Of a stretch of 64,000 bases of DNA, positions 7,630 through 17,400 are shown piece by piece; the first letter of the stretch is position 1, and every line of letters begins with the position of its first letter. This stretch comes from Pseudomonadota bacterium (lineage in GTDB: Bacteria; Pseudomonadota; Gammaproteobacteria; Ga0077536), in NCBI GenBank assembly GCA_018668255.1, contig JABISZ010000035.1, positions 1 through 64,000 on the forward strand, written 5' to 3'. The position numbers and the translations under genes were made by a program. Below the pieces are notes generated by a model. The model did no database searches and was not told the origin of the DNA. It saw only the letters and a list, made by a program, of their open reading frames with translations.

Positions 7630-8951
7630 TTCCCTTCTCCATCATTTGTTTGGAGGATCTTCTTCTTTTTGCGGGGCGGCGGCGGCAATGGGCGCCAGTT
7701 TTTTGCAGAAGCTCCATCTTCCCAACCACGGTAGTAATTTTTAGGATCGAGATTTCCAATTTCAGCGCGCTCTCCTAATGATGGCATCAAGGCGGGCAAT
7801 GGACGATTGCGCTTATATTCAGACAGTCTAATGACTAGGTCTTTACCTAAAGGAGCTTCTTCAAACTCCTTCGTCTCTACCCAACCGTCTTTAACTAGAG
7901 CTTGAAAAGCTTTGTGCCCTGCCTCAGTTCTTATGATAGTAAAAGTCCATTTATCCATGCCGATGCCACCTAGTGCTATATCCGCATTGTCAGCAGAATA
8001 ATCCATACAGTAAAGGCAAGCTGGTCGAGCGTACTTTCCGAAAGCCTTAAGCGATTTCACTTCCTCTCGACCATCTCTCAATTTTATTTCAACTCGACCC
8101 TTGATATTAATGTTCATAATATCTTTTTTAGGAACGTCTAAATCTTGAGCTAACCAGTCAATACCTTCTTCAGTGAAAGCCTCTGAGCATAACAGCCCTA
8201 CGACCAAAGAAATGTTATCTTGGTACCACTCGGCGACGTCAAGACGAATACTAGAAAACTGCTGTTGCCGCACACCATTTACTTGGCAAGGAACCCCCAC
8301 AACGGCAAGAGGAGAGAGATCTTTTTTCATGGCCTCTACAAGTGCTAATGTGTTCGGTTGGTAAGTGTAGCGGGAGCGAGCCCCTTTTATTACTTCTTCA
8401 GGACTTGTCTGTAGCATGGAGCTGCCCATTTGAGGATTGTCCGCATGCTCCTCTCCTGCAACGGCAGCCTTAATCGTGCCATTTTTCATCCCATGTAAAA
8501 GAAGAGCCGTACAAACGCCACCATCTTGGCCTTGATCAACAGTCGCCTTATCAGTAGCTCGTGCATAGACTCCATAATTATAGGGGCCGAACCCTTCATC
8601 TTTTACGGGCTCTTTTAGTTGGATCTGATCTTTCATGTCTCGATCAGTCGGTCTAAGTACTGGACAAACATCGACGCATAATTCGCAAAACACACATGCG
8701 TTATGTCTAGTGTCGAGAGGGATTTCGTCTTTGTAGTCGAAAACGTCCACTGGACATATCGTGACACAGGCTGCACACCCGATACATTTTCCCGGAGCGA
8801 CGACTTCTTCCATAAGAAGATCAACTGCTTTAAATCCACCTCGGTTATATTCGGATCTCCAAGCGTAGGCCCATTCGTTCGGATCAGCCCCTTGATCAAC
8901 CAAACGGTGATAACGACCTTGAACTTCTTTAGTTAAATTATCTAGATCCAA
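7626..8951 (-). CDS. FrhB-like flavin/iron-sulfur oxidoreductase (coenzyme F420 hydrogenase/dehydrogenase beta-subunit family)
   Basis: 441 residues. An N-terminal dicluster ferredoxin segment carries Cys56/59/62/66 and Cys86/89/92/96. FrhB-type N and C domains follow: a GVYARATDKATVDQGQDGG segment and a VGVPCQVNG motif. The C-terminus is rich in Pro and Lys. FrhB-family proteins bind FAD and move electrons between iron-sulfur centres and a two-electron carrier, F420 in archaea. No F420 synthesis gene is in the window, so the acceptor is unknown. The first codon is a TTG, eight bases after GGAGG. As first gene of the korAB operon it is probably the electron outlet or inlet of that enzyme. Confidence 0.8.
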   Translation of the reverse strand: MDLDNLTKEVQGRYHRLVDQGADPNEWAYAWRSEYNRGGFKAVDLLMEEVVAPGKCIGCAACVTICPVDVFDYKDEIPLDTRHNACVFCELCVDVCPVLRPTDRDMKDQIQLKEPVKDEGFGPYNYGVYARATDKATVDQGQDGGVCTALLLHGMKNGTIKAAVAGEEHADNPQMGSSMLQTSPEEVIKGARSRYTYQPNTLALVEAMKKDLSPLAVVGVPCQVNGVRQQQFSSIRLDVAEWYQDNISLVVGLLCSEAFTEEGIDWLAQDLDVPKKDIMNINIKGRVEIKLRDGREEVKSLKAFGKYARPACLYCMDYSADNADIALGGIGMDKWTFTIIRTEAGHKAFQALVKDGWVETKEFEEAPLGKDLVIRLSEYKRNRPLPALMPSLGERAEIGNLDPKNYYRGWEDGASAKNWRPLPPPPRKKKKILQTNDGEGK

Positions 8952-9189
8952 CTCTGCTCCCTCCGGCTATTTGAAACTTCTTGATAAACATAAGGACGTT
9001 CCTCGATACGTACTGACATTCTCAAACTCACACCTCTCGGCAGGCCGCAATTGACTGTCAGCGAACGGTACCTAGTCTATCGAGTCTGGCAAGTGCAAAT
9101 CTTAAGGACCCGCCGCGGTATCTAATTTTATTATCTAATGCCAGTAAATACAATAAGTTACTGCATTGCCTAATGTCCTGAGAACTTGC

Positions 9190-10416
9190 TTAAAAGAATC
9201 TGATTATTTCCAATTGTATCGAGTCATCTTCTCTAACTGGGTAAAAAGCATCATGATCTGCCGTGTCGTAGGTAAAACGTGCCTCTAACTCCATTTTCCA
9301 ATGATTCCCAAACCGACGGCTGGCTTCTAAATTTGTAAAATATCCACCATTATTCATATCTGCCCCAATTCCGCCTAGTAATTGGGTGTCCGCGGCATCG
9401 TTCATGGCAACTCTCATTCCAGTGAAAATATCGTTATTAAAAGCACCTGAAGACTTAAAGCCTCTTTCATCCCAATGGTATTCACTTAATAGACCTATAT
9501 CTATCGCAGTGCCCGCAATTCCTACAACCGTGTATTCAAAACCACTTACAGAGGCAAAGTACGTCTTATCCTGTCCCTGCCGCCTCATAAGCTCTAACTT
9601 CAGCAACCAATTTTGAAGAGTGGCTTGCAAATCTATGCTAGTTTGATGAATTAGATCGTAATAAGGTACCAAACTTAATTCTCCCTGTACTGACTTTCGC
9701 GCCAAAAATCGAGGCATTCTACTCGTTCCCCAGAAATGACTCAGACCCAAGTCGAGTGGGCCTAAGTAACCGGAAAAACGTACCGCGTAATCAATATGCT
9801 TCTCCTCCGCGGCAGATTGGTACATGGCGGAGCTTTGATCAATTTTTATACTCGAACGAAATCGTGCATCTTTATCCGGAAAGGCTCTCTCTCTAAAACC
9901 CGGCAAGACAAAAAAGTCGGCAGTGCCCCAGTCCCGTACTAGTGTTAAATTGACCATTGGCTGGCCCAGTTTATCTTCCAGGTCTGTGTTTTCGACCGCA
10001 TCGCTTTGATTAATGATGTCTATTAGGTGGTTCGACTCGGCGACACCCCAGAATACTTTTCCTATTCCCGCCCTAAGTTCCCAGGATGCGCTGTTATAAT
10101 TGTAAATGAACTCCCGCAGATCTACATGGGTGCGCCTTGAGTCGTGTTGGTCAAGCCGAGCAAACGGAACCAACAAAACGCTATGCGCCTCCTCACCCCA
10201 CGTTTTGTAAAATTCAGGTTGAAAAGCTAACGACACGCTCTCGCTTTTCTGATTGTCATGAAGTCCTTTATTCGGGAAAGCTCTTAATTCTAAAGACAGA
10301 TATCCTGATATCTCGGTATTTTCGGCCCCTAGTACTTCAGCAATGTAGAAAAAGCCGATCACAGCGATGGTTGCTAAATAGAAGGGTTTAGTAAACGGTC
10401 GTTGTATTATGGTCAT
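9190..10416 (-). CDS. Predicted outer-membrane beta-barrel protein
   Basis: 408 residues with an N-terminal hydrophobic segment typical of a signal peptide, ending near a VLGAEN site. Alternating amphipathic strands follow, and the protein ends in Phe-Phe, the usual C-terminal signature for outer-membrane insertion. A central GKVFWGVAESNHLIDIINQ segment resembles the WGE..G...DVINP segment of DUF1302 proteins such as that at 48540. No enzymatic motif is visible. It precedes the frhB/korAB operon on the same strand with a 239-bp gap that holds no gene I can see. Uptake of a hydrophobic substrate is a guess from context only. Confidence 0.72.
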   Translation of the reverse strand: MTIIQRPFTKPFYLATIAVIGFFYIAEVLGAENTEISGYLSLELRAFPNKGLHDNQKSESVSLAFQPEFYKTWGEEAHSVLLVPFARLDQHDSRRTHVDLREFIYNYNSASWELRAGIGKVFWGVAESNHLIDIINQSDAVENTDLEDKLGQPMVNLTLVRDWGTADFFVLPGFRERAFPDKDARFRSSIKIDQSSAMYQSAAEEKHIDYAVRFSGYLGPLDLGLSHFWGTSRMPRFLARKSVQGELSLVPYYDLIHQTSIDLQATLQNWLLKLELMRRQGQDKTYFASVSGFEYTVVGIAGTAIDIGLLSEYHWDERGFKSSGAFNNDIFTGMRVAMNDAADTQLLGGIGADMNNGGYFTNLEASRRFGNHWKMELEARFTYDTADHDAFYPVREDDSIQLEIIRFF

Positions 10417-10443
10417 AACGTTAATTGTACAACGAATACCGGT

Positions 10444-10463
10444 GAATATTAAAAATAATATTC
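10444..10463. promoter_or_regulatory. Perfect 20-bp palindrome upstream of the beta-barrel gene
   Basis: GAATATTA and TAATATTC form perfect 8-bp arms around AAAA, 28 bp upstream of the beta-barrel gene's start codon. The position suits an operator or an AT-rich promoter element. The remainder of the 275-bp gap (10417-10691) has no gene I can support. Confidence 0.35.
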
Positions 10464-10691
10464 ATTATTCAGAGACAAACATTTCTAGACGGAGATATAC
10501 GATTATAGATCCAAAGACAAGACCTTTGCGTGACTGACACACCTCATCCGCTACTCTACTGATCGGGAGCATCGCACAACATTGGTAGCCGATGGATAGT
10601 GTTTGCCATTTTTGATCTGCTATACAACGGTGGATCGTAGACGAGTGTTGAGGAAAGTAGTGTCTCTTTTTATTGAACTTTAAATTAAGGA

Positions 10692-11117
10692 TTATATCGA
10701 AAGTTCCATAGCTATATGATCTATGTTCGCGTCCACGAATACATTTCCATAGGCGACAAAGCCGACACGTTCATAAAACGCTCGTGCAGGGAGTTGCGCG
10801 TGTAGGAATATTTTGCTCATTTTGGTTTCATGCGCAAAATCTAAAACAGCCAAAATTAACATCCGGCCAATACCCTGCCGCCGATGTTCTTTGAGAACCG
10901 CCATGCGGCCGACGTGACCATCAGCTAACAGTCGGACTGTTGCGACTGGATATATATTCTTGCTATAAGCTATCCAATGGCTTGCTACTGGATCAAACTC
11001 ATCAAAATCGAGATCGTAAGGAACATTCTGTTCTTCAACAAACACAGGAATCCGTATAGCTTTTATTAAGCTTTCATTGGTGCCCCACTCTACTGTTTTG
11101 ATCGTGACCTTAGGCAT
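10692..11117 (-). CDS. GNAT-family N-acetyltransferase (ElaA/YjcF-like)
   Basis: 141 residues. The N-terminal IRIPVFVEEQNVPYDLDFD block is typical of the ElaA/YjcF branch of GNAT enzymes. The acetyl-CoA loop reads RRQGIGR around residues 85-91, and the late AFYERVGF motif is the usual GNAT end. The substrate is unknown. It lies 30 bp downstream of roxA on the same strand, likely the last gene of the xdhC-mocA-roxA transcription unit. No membrane or export signal is present. Confidence 0.85.
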   Translation of the reverse strand: MPKVTIKTVEWGTNESLIKAIRIPVFVEEQNVPYDLDFDEFDPVASHWIAYSKNIYPVATVRLLADGHVGRMAVLKEHRRQGIGRMLILAVLDFAHETKMSKIFLHAQLPARAFYERVGFVAYGNVFVDANIDHIAMELSI

Positions 11118-11147
11118 ATTTAGAGCGTCTTCCCCTAAACTTAATCT

Positions 11148-12110
11148 TCACTTATCAACTTTATGACCATTTACAAAGTGCGTATAGCTCGGGGGGCTGC
11201 CCTGCCCGGACTCATTCTGCAGAATTGCTTCTCTTCTTTCTTCGGTCATTTCTACCAAAGCAGGATATTTTGGTCGTGTCATGAATCGAGCAAACCACTC
11301 ACCTAGCATTTGGTCGTCCTCTAAGAGATTTAACAACATAACTTTAATTTGGTGGATATATTCTTTGGAAATCGGCTGCGCAAATCCCCTTGAGGTAAGA
11401 GGAGGGTCACTCAAATGTTCCGGCAGTAGATCGCGACTCAATAATTCTGTGGCTAAGTCATCAAGCATTTCGATTGAGGTGGGGGCCCTAAATCCAATTG
11501 AAAAAGTAGTACATTCCCCTATCGCAACCCCATGATGGGCCGTCTTAGGCGGCAAATATAACATGTCGCCCGGATTCAAAACCCACTCATCTGTGGCAAA
11601 AAACTGGTCCAAAATCTTGAGCGACGTGGCACTTTTCAAGGTAGCTTCACCAATATCTGACTCGCATATCTGCCAGCGACGGCTCCCTGGCCCTTGTAGC
11701 AAAAAGACATCGTAATTGTCCTTATGGGGTCCGACATTCCCACCATCCTCAGCATAGCTAATCATAATGTCGTCAATTCGCCAAGAAGGTAAAAAGTTAA
11801 AATAGTCACGTAATTTTGCTACTTCTGGAACCCATAGATCTACAGCTTGAACTAGTAGCGTCCAGTTATCTTCTGGTAGCTCTTGAAAGCGTGTCTCATC
11901 GAAAGGCCCATGCTCCAATTGATAGTCATCCCCAATGATAAGGCGCGATTCAACTTCAGGCTCTAATGACATAGCGGCAAGGTCATTGCCATCGACCGGT
12001 GACACGAAATCAGGAATGGCATTGCGGATGACCAGCGGTTTTTTTTGCCAATAATTGGCTAAAAAATAATCTGCACTCAGGTCACCAAGAATTAAATGTT
12101 CGTTACTCAT
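11148..12110 (-). CDS. roxA: Ribosomal oxygenase RoxA (YcfD-type, JmjC/cupin arginine hydroxylase)
   Basis: A 320-residue 2-oxoglutarate/Fe(II) oxygenase. The iron-binding triad is visible as His129 and Asp131 (GPHKDNYDVF) and His192 (KTAHHG). The stretch from ESRLI through NWTLLVQAV to WRIDDIMIS matches E. coli YcfD closely. YcfD hydroxylates an arginine of ribosomal protein uL16. The C-terminal winged-helix region of the family is present, so the protein is full length. It is transcribed after xdhC and mocA, with only 6 bp between the mocA stop and this start, although no functional link to those genes is known. Confidence 0.9.
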   Translation of the reverse strand: MSNEHLILGDLSADYFLANYWQKKPLVIRNAIPDFVSPVDGNDLAAMSLEPEVESRLIIGDDYQLEHGPFDETRFQELPEDNWTLLVQAVDLWVPEVAKLRDYFNFLPSWRIDDIMISYAEDGGNVGPHKDNYDVFLLQGPGSRRWQICESDIGEATLKSATSLKILDQFFATDEWVLNPGDMLYLPPKTAHHGVAIGECTTFSIGFRAPTSIEMLDDLATELLSRDLLPEHLSDPPLTSRGFAQPISKEYIHQIKVMLLNLLEDDQMLGEWFARFMTRPKYPALVEMTEERREAILQNESGQGSPPSYTHFVNGHKVDK

Positions 12111-12116
12111 TTAGGA

Positions 12117-12698
12117 CTACCTAGGTTCAAGGTCTGCACGCGTGTCGATATCCTTAACGACACCATCGTTATTTATTTCGATAAAAGCCACATTAGATGA
12201 ATGACGCTGGATAATTTCCTTAGCCCCAGTATCTCCCTTTAAGTTAGTTAGTTCTTCTCTGTAGATCGCTGGAAATCCCACTGGATGTCCCATTTCCCCG
12301 CAAAACAGAGGCACAGTAATCTTGTTGGTCGAAGCCATCAGGCAAAGAATTTTATTAACTATAGTTTCTGTGACGAACGGCATGTCTGAGAGGACTATAA
12401 GGAAGTCAGTCCCCAGTGGAGCAGCCTGGACCCCATCGCTCAAAGTATGGGCCATACCTTTTATAGCATTTTCGGAATGAGTCACAGAAAAACCGTAGGA
12501 ATTAAGAACTGCACTCGTATCATTCTTTGGTTCTTCAACCATGATTAACATTTTACTGACAAAAGGGGCAATCACCGTTGCTACCCGCACGCAGATGGGA
12601 GTGTCTGAATCAGGAAGTACTGCGACTAATTTGTTACCACCGAATCTTCTAGACTTCCCTCCCGCGAGTAAAATTGCCGTGACTAGGTTGGTTTTCAT
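12117..12698 (-). CDS. mocA: Molybdenum cofactor cytidylyltransferase (MocA-type)
   Basis: A nucleotidyltransferase of about 193 residues beginning with LLAGGKSRRFGGNKL, the signature shared by MocA and MobA. Later DMPFV and GHPVGFP motifs fit MocA. MocA joins CMP to molybdopterin to give the dinucleotide used by xanthine oxidase-family enzymes. A matching enzyme is encoded at 41042-44822. The ATG at 12698 is favoured because it sits 7 bp after the xdhC stop; an in-frame TTG at 12734 would overlap xdhC. The separate MobA gene at 47921 has the GTP-type variant. Confidence 0.82.
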   Translation of the reverse strand: MKTNLVTAILLAGGKSRRFGGNKLVAVLPDSDTPICVRVATVIAPFVSKMLIMVEEPKNDTSAVLNSYGFSVTHSENAIKGMAHTLSDGVQAAPLGTDFLIVLSDMPFVTETIVNKILCLMASTNKITVPLFCGEMGHPVGFPAIYREELTNLKGDTGAKEIIQRHSSNVAFIEINNDGVVKDIDTRADLEPR

Positions 12699-12705
12699 TC
12701 TTAAT

Positions 12706-13671
12706 TCACTCAAGTCGACTGGATTTAATCTCAACTCGATTTCTAACGGCGGTTATCTCTGTGATGATGGAGAGTGCTATTTCCTGCGGCTTCCGGGTAT
12801 TGAGGTCGAGACCAATGGGCGCATGCAGGCGTCGTATGTCCTTATCCTTCATTCCAAAGTGAGTTTTCAAGCGGTCAGCTCTATTATAGGTTGTTCTTTT
12901 TGAGCCAAGCGCTCCTACATAAAAGGCGTCAGTTATTAACGCTTCCATAATAGCCATGTCATCTATTTTAGGATCGTGTGTTAAAGCCAAAACACAAGTC
13001 TGACGATCTGGCTTGGCTAATCGAACAAAATCATCAGGATAGTCAGTACAGATCTTACTTTCACCAAAAGGCCATGATTCTCTATAGTCCTCTCTAGGCT
13101 CGCAGACTTTGACTTCATAATCCATTAAGTTAGCAACTTGATAAACCCATTGTGATAATTCGCCCATACCGACAATTAAAATTTGCCAGTTCCTTTCGTA
13201 AAGAATGTCATAGGCCGCTGAAGAAAAGCCAGTTTTATCGTCATCTGTAGCCGCCCGCCAGGAAATTTCTAGCGTAGGAAGCGTGACACTACGAACAATG
13301 CTAATGCCATTTTTCAGTTGTTTCACCATTTCATCAAGGGCGTCAATAGAGTCTAGAGGTTCCAAAAGCAACAAGAGCGTCCCTCCACAAGGCAGTGTGC
13401 GTGTAGTTTCGGAGGAATACTCGATAAGCACGGCTTCTGTTGGAAATTCATTTTGAATGAGGCCTATTAATTCGTCCTCGATGCATCCTCCGGACACTGA
13501 CCCTACGAATTTCCTTGATTCAGATATTGCCATCACAGCGCCAATGGGCCGAGGTGAAGAACCCCACGTTTTTAACACTGTAGCAAGAACAACACGTTCT
13601 CCGGCAAGTTTGAAGGAAATCGCATCCTCAATAGTTTTCGCTTCACGTTGCATTACAGACCGCGGCTCCAT
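12706..13671 (-). CDS. xdhC: XdhC/CoxI-family molybdenum hydroxylase maturation factor
   Basis: A 321-residue XdhC/CoxI protein. The N-terminal domain has the VLKTWGSSPRPIGA and GSVSGGCIEDEL motifs and a conserved LPCGG. The C-terminal Rossmann domain has ILIVGMGELSQW and the GALGSKRT motif. XdhC proteins bind the molybdenum cofactor, help install its terminal sulfido ligand and deliver it to xanthine dehydrogenase-like enzymes. Together with mocA directly downstream, it should serve the CoxL-like enzyme 28 kb away. Its upstream neighbour mlaC is 105 bp away, so this gene probably starts a transcription unit. Confidence 0.88.
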   Translation of the reverse strand: MEPRSVMQREAKTIEDAISFKLAGERVVLATVLKTWGSSPRPIGAVMAISESRKFVGSVSGGCIEDELIGLIQNEFPTEAVLIEYSSETTRTLPCGGTLLLLLEPLDSIDALDEMVKQLKNGISIVRSVTLPTLEISWRAATDDDKTGFSSAAYDILYERNWQILIVGMGELSQWVYQVANLMDYEVKVCEPREDYRESWPFGESKICTDYPDDFVRLAKPDRQTCVLALTHDPKIDDMAIMEALITDAFYVGALGSKRTTYNRADRLKTHFGMKDKDIRRLHAPIGLDLNTRKPQEIALSIITEITAVRNRVEIKSSRLE

Positions 13672-13776
13672 AACTACCCTTTTATTTTTATATGATAATT
13701 AAAGTCTCAGAAAACTTATCTTCGAGAAACCAGATACTTTGTCAAGACTCATATGAACAAGCCACACAATTTTGAG

Positions 13777-14403
13777 CTAAGGCAGGTCTCCGTATTTGGA
13801 TTTATAGATCTTCACTCTATTTTCTAAATCACTTTTCAAACCTTCCAAGCCTTCCGCTTTGACAATAGCATCAAACAACTCTCGAGATTCTGTGACCACA
13901 CTTTCACCGCGAATGAGCACATCATATACGTACCACTTCCTATCATTATTTTTAAGTCTATAAGTCACTAATATAGGTCGTCCGTCACCCAGTATTCGCG
14001 TCTCGACAATAGCCCGGTCTTTTCGAATTTGCTCACTCGTTATGATGCTCGATTGCTGTTTATAGCGTCGAAATTTTCGTCTGTAAGTATCTTCAAGATA
14101 TTGGGCTAAATAATCCACAAACAACTTACGCTCTTCCCCATTAGCAACTTTCCAATCCTCTGACAAAGCGCTTTGAGACATACTTCTGAAATCGAAGGAA
14201 CGGTCGATTAATTGGCCAATTTCAGACCACTGCTGTTGTTGATTAAGCGAAATGTTCTGTAAAATAGAAAGTGCTAGCTGTGTTGTCGTTTTTATTGTGT
14301 CGCTAGGCGATATACTATTTTTAGCAAGTGATGGCTGCATAGAGGCTAGTGCCCAAAGAGCTACGGTAAAAACCAATGTAGTAAGTTTAACGCTCACTTT
14401 CAA
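13777..14403 (-). CDS. MlaC/Ttg2D-family periplasmic phospholipid-binding protein
   Basis: 208 residues with an N-terminal signal peptide that ends after PSLA. The mature protein has the MlaC fold signature: FDFRSMSQSALSEDW, a FVDYLAQYLEDTYRRKF helix and a WYVYDVLIRGESVV segment. MlaC carries phospholipid between the outer-membrane MlaA and inner-membrane MlaFEDB complexes. No mlaA, mlaE, mlaD or mlaF is adjacent, so this is an orphan copy. It lies 27 bp downstream of ileS on the same strand and may be co-transcribed with it. Confidence 0.8.
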   Translation of the reverse strand: MKVSVKLTTLVFTVALWALASMQPSLAKNSISPSDTIKTTTQLALSILQNISLNQQQQWSEIGQLIDRSFDFRSMSQSALSEDWKVANGEERKLFVDYLAQYLEDTYRRKFRRYKQQSSIITSEQIRKDRAIVETRILGDGRPILVTYRLKNNDRKWYVYDVLIRGESVVTESRELFDAIVKAEGLEGLKSDLENRVKIYKSKYGDLP

Positions 14404-14430
14404 AACACCTAGCCTTTCTAATGCAATTTT

Positions 14431-17400
14431 CTATTTTACAGTACTTACCCCAATAGTCACAGCATCGCCGTTGATTGTAAACGTGTCATTCCAAGTACTT
14501 GTCTTGCTTTGAAGAGACGTATTGATTTCATCTGCAAGAGTCTCTCTTTTAATGAAGCCCGTATGTTCTTCTATAGCTCTATAGGTTTCGCCAGCAGTAT
14601 TAACGATTACCATAACTCTATCTGTAAGATTAAGATCTGCAGATTTGCGCATTGATTGGATGCGGTTCACCAGTTCTCTAGCACAACCTTGCAACCTGAG
14701 TTCCTCGGTTAGCTCGGTATCAATCGCTATTGTAAGACTGCCGTCCTGCTCCACGCTCCAATCACCGACCTCTTCGCTTATTATTTCCACATCACTAATA
14801 TCGATCCGTATGGCTTCTTTATTAACCATTACATTTAATGTCCCACCCTCTACCAAAGTACTAATCTCAGCTGGAGATAGCTCAGTTATGGAAGATGCCA
14901 GCGTCTTCATTTTACTTCCGAATTTTGGACCCAACGACTTGTAATTTGCTTTTGCTCTGCGTGTGACAATTCCAGAAGAGCTACTAATGAACTCAATACT
15001 TTTTATATTGACCTCTTCAAGAATAATTGATTCCATGGCTTGAACACTGGACTCGTCAATGTCTGGGGCAGTCACTACAAGTAGCCTAGAAAGCGGTTGT
15101 CTGACATTGATATTACTTCGATTTCTCAGCAAAAGAACAAGCTGGACGATTTGTCTCGCAAGACTCATTTTATGCTCAAGGTCGGGCAATTTCTGCCCTT
15201 CTGTAGTTGCAGGAAACGAGGCACAGTGCACTGATTCGTGGACTTCTTGAGACGTCAGGTCATTTAGGTTTTTATATAACCAATCGCCAAAGAAAGGTGC
15301 GATAGGGCTAATTAATTTGGCCAGCCCAAGAAGGCAATCGTATGTCGTTTGATAAGCACATTCTTTTTGATGGACAGCATCGCTGTCCCCTCCCCCTTGA
15401 GCCACCTGCTTCGCGGACCAAAATCGAGGACGCGACCGACGTATGTACCAGTTGGACAGCTCTTCTACAAACTTCTCAAGCTCACGTGCCGCTCTGGTAA
15501 CATCATAATTATCGAGCGCATGATCAACGGTACCGATTGTCGAATCCAAACGACTTAGAATCCATTGGTCAAGCTCACTCCTTTCGCACACCGGAATAAC
15601 TGCTAATTGGTATGAAAAACCGTCAATGTTTGCGTAGCTGGACATAAAACGATAGACATTTTCTATAGTCCCGAAAAATTTTCCTCTAACTTCGGAAAGC
15701 GCAGACTCAGAAAATTTCATACTGTCCCACGGGCTAGAGTTGCTCATCATATACCAACGCACAACGTCAGCTCCGTACTTATTAACTATATCGAAAGGGT
15801 TTACAGTATTCCCTTTCGATTTGGACATTTTTTCGCCTTTCTCATCTAAAACAAGACCGTTCACTATCACATTTTTAAATGCAACATTCTTTTGAACCAA
15901 AGTTGCGATTGCATGTAACGTATAGAACCATCCTCTTGTCTGATCCACCCCTTCGCAAATAAAATCCGCAGGAAAATGCTTTTCGAACAGTTCTTCATTT
16001 TCAAACGGATAATGCCACTGAGCATAGGGCATCGCTCCAGAATCGAACCAGACATCAAGCACGTCAGTTACTCGTCGCATAGTCCCGCCATCAGGCGCCG
16101 CCCAGGTGATCTCATCAACGAAAGGACGATGAAGGTCAAGCTCATCAGGCGCAGTATTCAAATCAGATTTTTCTCTTAATTCCGCTATTGAACCTATCAC
16201 TTCAAAGTATTCAGACCCCTCTTTATCCGAGACCCAAATAGGGAGAGGAGTTCCCCAGTATCGTTTTCGACTTAACGCCCAATCGACATTATTTTCTAAC
16301 CAATTCCCAAATCTACCATCCTGAATAGATGGGGGGTACCAATTAATAGTCTTATTTCTTGCGACAAGATCATCTTTTACAGTAGTAGTTTTGATGAACC
16401 AACTATCCACCGGATAACTCATCAAAGGAGTACCTTTTCGCCAATCGTGCGGGTAATTGTGAGTATAATTAAGTCGCTTATACAAAAACCCTTTCTCTTT
16501 AAGATCTCTGATTATTATTTTATCAGCATCTTTGAACCATAGCCCACCTACTAAAGGCGTTTCATCAGTAAAGTGTCCGTTCGGCAGAACCGGGTTTACT
16601 AAAGGTAGCCCGAGTTTCGCCCCGACTACTGAATCATCCGCACCGAATGCTGGAGCCATATGAACGATCCCAGTTCCGTCTTCCACTGTCACAAAGTCAG
16701 CCGAACATACTTTCCAACAGTCATCGGTGTACTCAACGGTAGGGATAGTGAAGAGCGGGGTGTATGCCATACCCACTAATTCTTTTCCTTCCTGCTCTCT
16801 AATAATTGAGTAATTTTCGTCAGTCAAAATCTTCAAACAATCTTCGGCAAGAATGAGTTTTTCTTCGCCCATATCGATTGTTACGTACTTCACCCGAGGG
16901 TTGATAGCAAGAGAAAGATTTGCCATAAGTGTCCAAGGTGTGGTCGTCCAAGCCAGTAGATAAGTGTCGTCAAAATCAACACATGGGAAGCGAACAAATA
17001 CACTGGGATCAGTTACTTCTTTGTATCCAAGAGAAACTTCATGAGAAGATAATACTGTCCCCGTTCCTGGGCTGTACCATTGTACTTTGTGGCCTTTGTA
17101 TAAAAAGCCATTATCGTAAATTTTCTTGATTAACCACCACACTGTCTCTATGTAATTATTATGATACGTGACATATGGATCATCTAAATCAACCCAGTAA
17201 CCTATTCTCCGAGTTAACTCGTCCCATTCTTTTTTGTAGCGCACGACACTCGCTTTACAAGCCGTGTTAAACTCCTCAATGCCAAACGCTTCAACTTCTT
17301 CTCTCCCGTTCAAGCCTAATTGTTTTTCTACTTCTATCTCTACAGGAAGTCCATGGGTGTCCCATCCTCCCTTCCGAAGGACTTGGTAGCCTTTCAAGGA

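Noticed and set aside
7626-8951. Evidence for F420 use
   Set aside because: FrhB-like proteins also occur without F420, and no F420 synthesis gene is present.
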